64,000 nucleotides of DNA, from contig NZ_CP065589.1 of NCBI RefSeq assembly GCF_021278965.1, forward strand, positions 1,059,001-1,123,000, read 5' to 3'. Below, in pieces: positions 56,617 through 64,000 of this stretch. Each line of letters begins with the position of its first letter. The first letter of the stretch is position 1. The stretch is from Chryseobacterium capnotolerans. Its GTDB lineage: Bacteria; Bacteroidota; Bacteroidia; Flavobacteriales; Weeksellaceae. The position numbers and the translations under genes were made by a program. The notes under the pieces are model-generated. The model saw only the letters and a program-made list of their open reading frames with translations, was not told the DNA's origin and ran no database searches.

Positions 56617-57318
56617 ATGGACAGTACAGTTTGGGCGCTTCTTTTGAGTGCCGTTTCAATAAGTTTTATACACACCGCCTCAGGACCGGATCACTATCTG
56701 CCCTTTATTGTGATTTCAAAATCTAAGAAATGGAGCGGAATGAAAACCGCAATATTAACAGTGGTTTGCGGACTTGGACACGTTCTGAGCTCCCTGATTC
56801 TCGGTTTTATCGGAGTATTTCTGGGCTGGCAGCTGAATAAAATTTCCTGGTTTCAGGATATCAGAGGGAATTTCTCAGGATGGGCATTACTGATTTTTGG
56901 GGGAGTTTACTTAATTTATGGGGTAATTCAAGCAGTCAGAAACAAACCTCATAAACATTTTGATGTGATGGGCGATGATGTTTACGTATATGAACACAAT
57001 CACAGTGAAGTGGTTATGCCTCAAACAAGAATCAAAGTAACGCCGCTTGTTCTTTTTATGATCTTTGTAATGGGACCAAGTGAACCTTTAATCCCTTTAT
57101 TATTCTATTCCGGTGTTAAACATTCTATGTCTGAAATTGCTGTTTTAGTGATTTCATTCACTATAACTACCGTTTTGACAATGCTGGGAATGGTTCTTTT
57201 GGGACGCTATGGCTATTCAACATTATTTAATACTGAGAAACTGGAAAGATACATGGGGGTGGTAAGTGGTGCTGTGGTGACCGTCTGCGGAGTCGGGATG
57301 GTCTTTCTGGGATGGTAA
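56617..57318 (+). CDS. NicO/UreH-like metal permease
   Basis: A 233-residue protein with six hydrophobic segments. Near the N terminus is HTASGPDHYLPF, the histidine-aspartate motif that binds Ni2+ in nickel/cobalt permeases. A central loop carries HKHFDVMGDDVYVYEHNHSE, rich in His. The fold is that of the UreH/NicO/TauE-like group. With the complete urease maturation set beside it, nickel import is the most likely job. It lies in a single-strand run from ureD to the urea transporter. Confidence 0.75.
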   Translation: MDSTVWALLLSAVSISFIHTASGPDHYLPFIVISKSKKWSGMKTAILTVVCGLGHVLSSLILGFIGVFLGWQLNKISWFQDIRGNFSGWALLIFGGVYLIYGVIQAVRNKPHKHFDVMGDDVYVYEHNHSEVVMPQTRIKVTPLVLFMIFVMGPSEPLIPLLFYSGVKHSMSEIAVLVISFTITTVLTMLGMVLLGRYGYSTLFNTEKLERYMGVVSGAVVTVCGVGMVFLGW

Positions 57319-57388
57319 GCGGGGTTGGAGGGTTTTAGAGTAGGGGAGTTTGAGAGTCTTAGGGCTGGAGAGTTTGAGAATGGATTTG

Positions 57389-57430
57389 TTTAAAGTTTAA
57401 AGTTTAAAGTTTAAAGTTTAAAGTTTAAAG
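57389..57430. repeat. Heptamer array, 6 copies of TTTAAAG
   Basis: A perfect 7-bp repeat in the gap after the permease gene. It is preceded by GAGTTTGAGAGTCTTAGGGC, the octamer-related phrase that recurs near 47440, 58485 and 60930. Confidence 0.9.
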
Positions 57431-57464
57431 TTGTCATTCTTTCCCTAATAATTAGCAACTCATC

Positions 57465-57497
57465 ATTCATTTGCGAAGCAAAATTGACTATTGACTT
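57465..57497. repeat. Copy of the TTTGCGAAGCAAA dispersed repeat
   Basis: ATTCATTTGCGAAGCAAAAT followed by TGACTATTGACTTT, almost identical to 58551-58580. Confidence 0.6.
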
Positions 57498-57583
57498 TTA
57501 AACCTGCAATGTCTCTCATCTCTTAGTCTATTATCTCTCATCCCTATCCAATATCTCCAATCAATAATACAATTAAAAAAACT

Positions 57584-58471
57584 ATGAACGAATTTTTCAA
57601 AAAACTACCTTTTTTAGACAATATTTTAAAAGGAATCGGGCAGATTATGCTTCAGGAAAACAGATGGACCGGGCTCTTGTTTCTAATAGGAATCTTTATG
57701 GGAAGCTGGCAGTGTGGCGTTGCAGTATTGCTGTCAACAGCAGCCGGAACCTTTACGGCCATGAAGCTTAAATATAGTCAGTCTGAAATCAATGCCGGAT
57801 TATACGGGTTCAGTGCAGCACTTGTAGGAGTGGCATTGGCCTTTTTATTCGAAACAACAGTCTTGATTTGGGTGCTTATAATAGTAGGGGGTGCATTGGC
57901 TTCGGTTATTCAGCATTTCTTTATTCAAAAGAGAATTCCGGTTTTCACCTTTCCTTTCATTGTAATTACATGGATTCTTGTGTTTGTTTTGCACCATTTT
58001 ACACATATTCCTCCCTCTGCTATGTTGAGTGCTGAGGTGATCCCTTCAGAATATGATGATTTTCTTACCTGTACCAACGGTTTTGGGGAAGTCATATTTC
58101 AGGGTGGTATAATTTCAGGAATAATATTCTTTCTGGCTGTTTTCATCAGCTCACCGATTGCAGCTTTATATGGATTAGCCGCATCTATTTTGGGTGCAGG
58201 ACTATCACAGGTGAATGGAGAGCCAATCAAAGAAATCCACATGGGACTATTCGGATTCAATGCCGTACTTTCAGCCATTGTATTTTCAGGAGTTAAAAAA
58301 ACAGATGGCTTATGGGTACTTATTGCCGTCCTTTTAACCATTATTATCGATGATCTTCTCATTGATAATCATTGTCTGGATGCTGTAGGCGGAGTATTTA
58401 CTTTCCCATTTGTAGCTGGAACCTGGATCACTCTTTTAATTCAAAAAGTATTTCTTAAAACTAAAGTATAG
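57584..58471 (+). CDS. UT-family urea transporter
   Basis: A 295-residue membrane protein with about ten hydrophobic segments and an internal duplication. INAGLYGFSAALVGVALAFL in the first half and MGLFGFNAVLSAIVFSG in the second match the UT signature of urea channels (SLC14-like and bacterial UTs). It passes urea down its gradient across the inner membrane. It lies in the urease locus, which supports the assignment. Repeats separate it from both neighbours. Confidence 0.88.
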   Translation: MNEFFKKLPFLDNILKGIGQIMLQENRWTGLLFLIGIFMGSWQCGVAVLLSTAAGTFTAMKLKYSQSEINAGLYGFSAALVGVALAFLFETTVLIWVLIIVGGALASVIQHFFIQKRIPVFTFPFIVITWILVFVLHHFTHIPPSAMLSAEVIPSEYDDFLTCTNGFGEVIFQGGIISGIIFFLAVFISSPIAALYGLAASILGAGLSQVNGEPIKEIHMGLFGFNAVLSAIVFSGVKKTDGLWVLIAVLLTIIIDDLLIDNHCLDAVGGVFTFPFVAGTWITLLIQKVFLKTKV

Positions 58472-58677
58472 GAATGGTTTGGGGGGCTAGAGTTTGAGAG
58501 TTTTAGGGTTTTAGAGTAGAAATGTTTAAATTTTAATGTTTAAGGCTGCCATTCATTTGCGAAGCAAAATTGACTATTGAAGTCTAAAACAAAAACATCT
58601 CTCATCTCTCCGCCTATTATCTCTCATCTCTACATCTATTATCTCTTATCTAATTTATAATGTAACTAAAACAAAAA
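58472..58677. repeat. Repeat-filled gap before the receptor gene
   Basis: GAGTTTGAGAGTTTTAGGGT near 58488 and ATTCATTTGCGAAGCAAAAT at 58551, followed by low-complexity CTCTCATCTCT. Both repeats also flank the previous gene. Confidence 0.55.
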
Positions 58678-60925
58678 ATGAAAATAACTAAAATAGCAGC
58701 CGCTTTTCTTGTCATGGCTTTCAGTGGAAAAAATGATGGCGCAGGAAGTGGAAAAGCAGTTGTCAATCAAAGATGCAGAAGACAAATTTCCTATTGCAGA
58801 TGCATTGGTAAAATATGACCACGGTAATAGCCATACTCACACGGGTACGGATGGTAATTTCGTTATTCCTGTAAAGTCACTTCCTGACACCTTAGTGATC
58901 AGCCGTCAGGGATATGATGAGGTAAAATGGGTGGTTACCAATGATGATGATAAAAACAAAGTTATTTTTTTACAGCATAAACCATTTCAGATTTCGGAAG
59001 TAGCGATTAATCACAGTTCTTTTTTATCTGCTATTACAAAAGTAGATCTGAATAAATTTCCTGTGAATTCAGCACAGGATTTATTAAGAAAAGTACCAGG
59101 ATTATTCATTGCACAGCATGCAGGAGGAGGAAAAGCAGAACAGCTTTTTTTGAGAGGATTTGATGCTGATCACGGAACAGACGTAAGTGTAAATGTAGAC
59201 GGAATGCCGGTGAATATTGTATCTCATGCCCATGGACAGGGCTATTCTGATCTTCACTTTGTAATTCCTGAAACGGTAAACAATATTGATTTCGGAAAAG
59301 GAGCTTATTATATGGATCGTGGAGACTTCAATACAGCTGGATATGTAGATTTTCAAACGTATAATGGATTGAAAAATAGCATGATTAAGCTTGAAGGGGG
59401 TTCATTCAATTCAAAAAGGGTCATGGGAATGTTCAATATTCTACATGATGATCTGGGAAGAAAAAATGCTTATATCGCAGCAGAATACAATTATACAGAT
59501 GGTCCTTTTGATGTAAAACAAAATTTCAACAGGGTAAATATTTTTGGGAAATATAACCAATGGCTTACTGATAATGATTACTTCAATATCCAGTTTTCAA
59601 CCTTCAATTCTTCATGGAATGCTTCTGGACAGATTCCGGAGCGTGCCGTAGATGAAGGGATCATTGGCAGATGGGGAAGTATAGATCCTACCGAAGGCGG
59701 GAAAACTTCCAGAACAAACCTTCAGATGAATTTTAAGCATATTATTTCTCCTTCTGAACAGATTGATGCGATGGCTTTTTATTCAAAATACAATTTCAAT
59801 CTGTATTCTGATTTTACATTTTTCTTAAAAGATAAAGATCACGGCGATGAAATCCAGCAGACAGACGGAAGGAATATCTACGGTGCAGAAGTTAAATATT
59901 CAAAAAGCTTCTCTCTTCCTAACAGTTCATTGAATTGGATTTCCGGAATAGGCGTAAGAAACGATGATATCAATACCTTGCAGCTGAATCACGTTTACCA
60001 CAGAGATATGTTGCTTGACAGACTGTCTGATGTGAACGGAACAGAAACGAACCTTCACGCCTATTCAGGGTTGGTTTGGAAAACCGGTAAATGGACAATT
60101 AATCCAGCATTGAGAGTAGATCATTTTATCTTTAATATGCATAATTTGCTGGATCCTGAACAATTACCTTCCGGACAGTCGAAAGAAGCAACCAGAGTAA
60201 GCCCTAAACTGAACTTCTCTTATGCTCAGAGCGATAACGTAATGTGGTTCCTGAAAACAGGAATGGGATTCCATTCCAACGATATGAGAGTAGTGGTGAC
60301 CAATCAAAATGAAAACACCCTTCCATATTCTATCGGTGCTGATTTCGGGGTAAGATTACATCCGTTCAAGTCATTGATTATTACTCCAGCAGTATGGTAT
60401 ATGGATCTGCAACAGGAATTTGTTTATGTAGGAGATGATGCTGTAGTAGAACCATCCGGAAAGTCAAGACGTTTCGGGGCAGATCTGGGAATCCGTTTCC
60501 AGCCATTGGAAAACTTTTATTTGAATGCAGACATCAATTATTCGCACGCAAGATTTATTGAAGAAGAAAAAGGGCAGGATTATATTCCACTGGCACCGGT
60601 AGTGACCAGTACAGGATCTGTAAACTGGGATTTCCTGAATGGGTTTTCTTTAGGTCTTCAATACCGTTATCTTGGTGAAAGACCTGCCGTAGAGGATAAC
60701 AGTATTAAGACAAAAGCTTATTTCGTTAATGACCTGATGCTGTCTTACAACCGTCAGAAATGGGGAGCTAACATTCAGGTCAACAACCTGTTCAATGTAA
60801 AATGGAACGAAGCTCAGTTTGCTACAGAAACCCAGCTGAAAGGCGAAGCAGAACCTATCACAGATCTTACCTATACACCGGGAAGCCCATTTGGAGTAAG
60901 AGTGGGAGTGTACTATAAGTTCTAG
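58678..60925 (+). pseudogene. TonB-dependent receptor of the urease locus, frameshift in the signal peptide
   Basis: About 748 residues when repaired. The ATG at 58678 gives a signal peptide (MKITKIAAAFLVMAFSGKMM, then AQE) only if the A6 run at 58728-58733 has five A's. Then come a carboxypeptidase-like regulatory domain with DHGNSHTHTGTDGNF, the TonB plug (LRKVPGLFIAQHAGGGKAEQ, LRGFDADHGTDVSVNVDGMP) and a 22-strand barrel ending FGVRVGVYYKF. His-rich loops (SHAHGQGYSDLHF) fit a metal or metal-chelate substrate. Nickel is an inference from the neighbours. Confidence 0.85.
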
Positions 60926-61051
60926 AGTGGGAGAGTTTGAGAGTCTTAGGGTTGAAGTGTTATTTTCAAATTCACTCATTCTCAAATTTTCAAATTCTCC
61001 TGACTCTACTTTATAAATTTTGTCTAACTTTAATTTATCATAATATCGGAT

Positions 61052-61940
61052 ATGGAAGTATTATCCAATTTTCAATACAAAAAACTTTTTCTACCGAATA
61101 TTACGGAGAAAATATTAGCCAATAATGCAGATATACAGCTTTACCGGATAGAGAATTACCTCAAAGGGATTCTGATGCCCGTGATTCCATACCGTACCAC
61201 GTTTAACTTTATTATTTTCGTTACGAATGGACACATTAAACAGTATCTTGAAAATAAGGAATATCACGCTGAAAAAGGCGGTGTGATCTTTATTAAGCAA
61301 GGAACGATTACTGCTACCGTAGAACTTTCTGATGATATTGAAGGCTTTTTTCCTGGCTTACGAAAATAATATCCTTTCTGAGCAGGAATTGCCTAAACAT
61401 AAGAGCAGTATTTTCTTCATGACTCCTTTCTTGAACCTGGACAGTCTGACCTATGGAACGATTACCCAGCTTTTACCCATCATGGAACAGGAATTATGGC
61501 TGAATAATCTGAATATTAATGACGTTGTAGTCACCATGCTACACCTGATTCTTATTAAAATGCTGAGTACAGATTCTGATACCCATCATAAATCTGCCAC
61601 TCGACCCATGGAACTATCCCTTCAGTTCCGGGATCTTTTATTCAAATATCATGTGGGTGAAAAAGAGTAGCATTTTATGCCGATAAACTATCCGTAACAG
61701 AAAGTTATCTGAATAAATGTGTGAAAAGCGTCACTCAAAAATCACCGAAACAATGGATCAACGAGATTGATATCAATTACAGTAAAGCATTACTGCACTC
61801 CAGTAAAGACATTGCAGAAATTGCCTATGAACTGAACTTTCACACAGCATCCCATTTTACCCAGCTTTTCAAAAAAAATTGCAGGGATCACCCCGAAGGA
61901 GTACAGAACTCAGTTTTTGAGCAATAGAGTGACAGGATAA
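61052..61940 (+). pseudogene. AraC-family regulator, three homopolymer indels
   Basis: About 295 residues when repaired. Residues 1-95 form a cupin-like sensor (GILMPVIPYRTTFNFIIFVT), then a helical linker and the AraC HTH (VTESYLNKCVKSVTQKSPKQ, DIAEIAYELNFHTASHFTQL, ending FKKIAGITPKEYRTQF). Changes: T6 at 61346-61351 should be T5, A5 at 61660-61664 should be A6, A8 at 61871-61878 should be A7. Three real mutations that each leave perfect coding on both sides would be unlikely. It probably controls the receptor or the urease locus. Confidence 0.8.
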
Positions 61941-62236
61941 GGTAAAGGCTGGAAGCTAGAAGATGGAGGATGGGAGTTTTTGTAGCCTGAAGAATCGACT
62001 GTTGGTTCCTTAACATATTTATTTTTATAATAACATAAGTATTACAGTTTTGTAAACTCCATCAATTATTTAGTTATTATACCCTGTCATTCTGACGAAG
62101 GAAGAATCTGATCTACATTTTAATCTCTTCATTTGTCAGGATGACAATAAAAACTTCAAATAATTAAAATGCGGTTTAGAAAAATGTAGTCCGATAGTAC
62201 TTCCAACCTCCAGCTTCCCTTCTTCCAGCCCAAAAA
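61941..62236. repeat. Gap with hairpin elements
   Basis: TGTCATTCTGAC at 62085-62096 and GTCAGGATGACA at 62135-62146 form the ends of a 62-base MITE-like hairpin. AAGGCTGGAAGCTAGAAGAT (61944 on) and CTTCCAACCTCCAGCTTCCC (62200 on) are inverted relatives of the repeat at 3848. No ORF. Confidence 0.55.
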
Positions 62237-63343
62237 CTACAACTTCTCATTCTCCAACATTTTAATCACCAGCTTCTCCTCTTGGGTAAGGTCGGCTTTT
62301 CCATCATTTTCTTCAATGATTTCCAGCTCGTCAAGATATTTCTTGATGGTATTGTTCTCGTAAAGATTGATTACTAAAGGATGGACATAATATTTTCTGC
62401 AGACCGTATTGGTATTTCCCAAATGTTCAGCAACGATGTCCAACGCTTCTTTTACATTTTTTTTATACTGAGTGTCATTTTCAGCATACCCGATTTCTTT
62501 AAATGCAATCAGGGCATTTACAGTTCCTGACCAGGTTCTGAAATCCTTGGCTGTGAAATCTTCACCACTTATTTCTTTAATGTAGTCATTCACCATTCCA
62601 GAGTCTATGGAATGCCGGTTTCCTTCATCATCCAGATATTGAAAAAGCTCTTTGCCGGGAATATCCTTACATTTCTGTACAAGTCTTGCCAATCTCTTAC
62701 TTCTGAGATCCACATGATGCATAATACCTTTTTTTCCTTTGAATGAAAAAGTTATTTTTTGTCCTTTTATTTCAACATGCTTATCCTTCAAAGTAGTAAG
62801 TCCGAACGAACCATATAGTTTCTCATAAATAGTATTGCCGATACGGATATTCGTTCTTTGCATAAGACTGACGATCAGGGCGAGGATTTTCCGTTTTTCA
62901 AAATTTCTTAAGGCAAGATCCTGCTCGATATGAAGTCTTATATCTGGTAATGCATACCCGAACTGAAGCATTCTGTAGAATTTTGTATGATTTCTCAAAG
63001 CACTCCATAAAGGATGATAACGGTACTGTTTCCTTTTTTTGACATCAAAACCTGTGGCCTGGAGATGCCCATTTTCTAAAGCACAAATCCATACATTTTC
63101 CCAAGCCGGGGGAATGACAAGTTTATTAATTCTTATTATTTCATCCTTATCGCGGATTTTTTCTCCATCCTTATAATAAGAATACTTCTTGCCTGTTTTT
63201 TTACGAGTGATTCCGTCAGTTTCTGCATCGGTGGTATAAATAAGATGTACCGCCTTTGCAGAAGCTTCCGGATCCTTCATGATTTTAACAATCTTTGATG
63301 GTTTCAGGTGAGAAATAATTTCTAAATCTGTATTCTTCTCCAT
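62237..63343 (-). CDS. DNA topoisomerase IB
   Basis: A 368-residue poxvirus-like type IB topoisomerase. The N-terminal clamp has KYSYYKDGEKIRDKDEIIR and VIPPAWENVWIC. Catalytic motifs are KDFRTWSGTVNAL and, near the end, NTNTVCRKYYVHPLVI with the nucleophilic Tyr. It relaxes supercoils through a 3'-phosphotyrosine. It is co-directional with, and 9 bases downstream of, the small lipoprotein gene. Confidence 0.9.
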   Translation of the reverse strand: MEKNTDLEIISHLKPSKIVKIMKDPEASAKAVHLIYTTDAETDGITRKKTGKKYSYYKDGEKIRDKDEIIRINKLVIPPAWENVWICALENGHLQATGFDVKKRKQYRYHPLWSALRNHTKFYRMLQFGYALPDIRLHIEQDLALRNFEKRKILALIVSLMQRTNIRIGNTIYEKLYGSFGLTTLKDKHVEIKGQKITFSFKGKKGIMHHVDLRSKRLARLVQKCKDIPGKELFQYLDDEGNRHSIDSGMVNDYIKEISGEDFTAKDFRTWSGTVNALIAFKEIGYAENDTQYKKNVKEALDIVAEHLGNTNTVCRKYYVHPLVINLYENNTIKKYLDELEIIEENDGKADLTQEEKLVIKMLENEKL

Positions 63344-63352
63344 AGAAAATGG

Positions 63353-63520
63353 TTAAGAGTTTTTACCCTTCGAAAAGATCAGTAAAAGAATCACTACTAT
63401 TACACAGACTAAGAAAATTCCCCACCACATTCCGGCTTTAAAGATTGTTCCTACTGCTTCACAACTTGTTAATGTTAACAAACTTAATATCGTAATACTG
63501 TATAAGCTCCATTTTTTCAT
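63353..63520 (-). CDS. 55-residue membrane lipoprotein
   Basis: ATG at 63520 encodes MKKWSLYSITILSLLTLTSC, a lipoprotein signal with lipobox LTSC, then EAVGTIFKAGMWWGIFLVC and a second membrane helix (VIVVILLLIF), ending SKGKNS. It sits between topoisomerase IB (9 bases) and the DUF6526 gene (24 bases) on the same strand. The leader ACACCTATG is shared with the DUF6526 gene. Function unknown. Confidence 0.65.
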   Translation of the reverse strand: MKKWSLYSITILSLLTLTSCEAVGTIFKAGMWWGIFLVCVIVVILLLIFSKGKNS

Positions 63521-63544
63521 AGGTGTATATTTTGTTGGTGTCAG

Positions 63545-63982
63545 TTAAATTCGAAGCAGGTCAGGCTTCCAGTTTTTGATGGATTTTTTGATCTCATCTC
63601 CTGAAATATTCTCGTGAATTGCCCTGTACAAAAGTTCCTTAAATTCATCATCATAGGTAAATCTTAAGGCTGCAATCTGATCGAACCTTAATTTTTCAAC
63701 CGTTTCATCAGATCTTCTATTAAAAATTTCAAAATACCGCTGTCTAAATTCAAGAATCACGATACGATTTTGAAGACCTAATGCATAATGCTGTCTGGTC
63801 ATAAATGCCAGATAAAAAAGCAGAAAAATCACAATTGAAAATAAAATCCAGATCAGCTGGTTACCAGGATCATCCCAGATTTTATAGATTCCCAAAATCT
63901 CCAAAACAATTAATAAAGGGAGATAAATAAAATGATGAGGTGGATAAAATTTTCTGTGGTTATTGTAGTTCTGCTGTTTCAT
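63545..63982 (-). CDS. DUF6526-family membrane protein
   Basis: A 145-residue protein. It opens QNYNNHRKFYPPHHFIYLPL, the DUF6526 signature, then two membrane helices (about 20-35 and 43-62) and a helical soluble tail with IAALRFTYDDEFKELLYRAI. The function of the family is unknown. It is the first gene of a probable three-gene unit with the small lipoprotein and topoisomerase IB. The start codon lies 18 bases from the window end. Confidence 0.8.
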   Translation of the reverse strand: MKQQNYNNHRKFYPPHHFIYLPLLIVLEILGIYKIWDDPGNQLIWILFSIVIFLLFYLAFMTRQHYALGLQNRIVILEFRQRYFEIFNRRSDETVEKLRFDQIAALRFTYDDEFKELLYRAIHENISGDEIKKSIKNWKPDLLRI

Positions 63983-64000
63983 AGGTGTAATGTAGCAATA

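Noticed and set aside
1..64000. tRNA, rRNA or riboswitch genes
   Set aside because: No cloverleaf, rRNA core or known riboswitch motif was seen by eye. Short or diverged RNAs cannot be excluded without a covariance search.

Overview
The window reads as chromosome of a low-GC Bacteroidota bacterium, most likely a Chryseobacterium or close relative in the Weeksellaceae. The evidence is the gene content (the type IX secretion and gliding genes gldJ-porU-porV, many SusC-like or beta-barrel outer-membrane proteins, Bacteroidota-style lipoproteins), the AT-rich intergenic DNA, and repeated use of the Bacteroidota promoter pattern TTG-N17-23-TAnnTTTG instead of sigma70 boxes. No tRNA, rRNA, CRISPR array or prophage was seen.

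Layout. 1-7.5 kb: end of purE, a YiaA/B membrane protein, a lipoprotein, ahcY, a HugZ-like flavin-fold protein, a phosphopantetheinyl transferase and a FUSC-family membrane protein. 7.5-14.4 kb: the T9SS/gliding block, porV and porU on the minus strand and gldJ divergent. 14.5-17.2 kb: murF, a NUDIX hydrolase, an SRPBCC protein. 17.2-22.2 kb: a beta-helix protein with an AraC regulator, then an operon of outer-membrane protein, lptC and anmK. 22.5-25.1 kb: holB and two small or unknown genes. 25.2-30.0 kb: a tetR-tolC-hlyD-emrB drug-efflux operon. 30-33 kb: degenerate DNA, a 7-bp tandem array and an IS4-family element set inside a large palindrome. 33-44.3 kb: housekeeping and accessory genes (DoxD-DoxA fusion, alpha/beta hydrolase, 3-methyladenine glycosylase, HxlR regulator with a divergent quinone-reductase-like gene, patatin, corA, fabH, a thioredoxin-fold protein). 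44.5-49.5 kb: a TPR-membrane-HTH regulator, an orphan transcription unit, two small lipoproteins, repeat arrays and pruA. 49.9-61.9 kb: a urea and nickel locus (ureABC, an outer-membrane protein, ureEFG, ureD, a NicO/UreH-like metal permease, a UT-type urea transporter, a TonB-dependent receptor and an AraC regulator). 62.2-64 kb: topoisomerase IB, a 55-residue membrane lipoprotein and a DUF6526 protein.

Two window-wide patterns stand out. First, fourteen otherwise recognisable genes are split by sixteen single-base length changes. Every one falls in an A/T homopolymer of 4-8 bases, and each is repaired by adding or removing one base. This looks far more like long-read homopolymer error than real decay, so these genes are listed as frameshifted but probably functional. 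Second, intergenic DNA is full of several dispersed repeat families (7-bp and 8-bp tandem arrays, GGGCTTTAGCCC palindromes, a TTCACTTGCGAAGTGAA palindrome, small MITE-like hairpins), concentrated around the IS element and throughout the 3' half of the urease locus.

The most coherent system is the urease locus: outer-membrane uptake (TonB receptor and a beta-barrel protein), inner-membrane uptake of nickel and urea, enzyme, full maturation machinery and a candidate regulator lie together on one strand.
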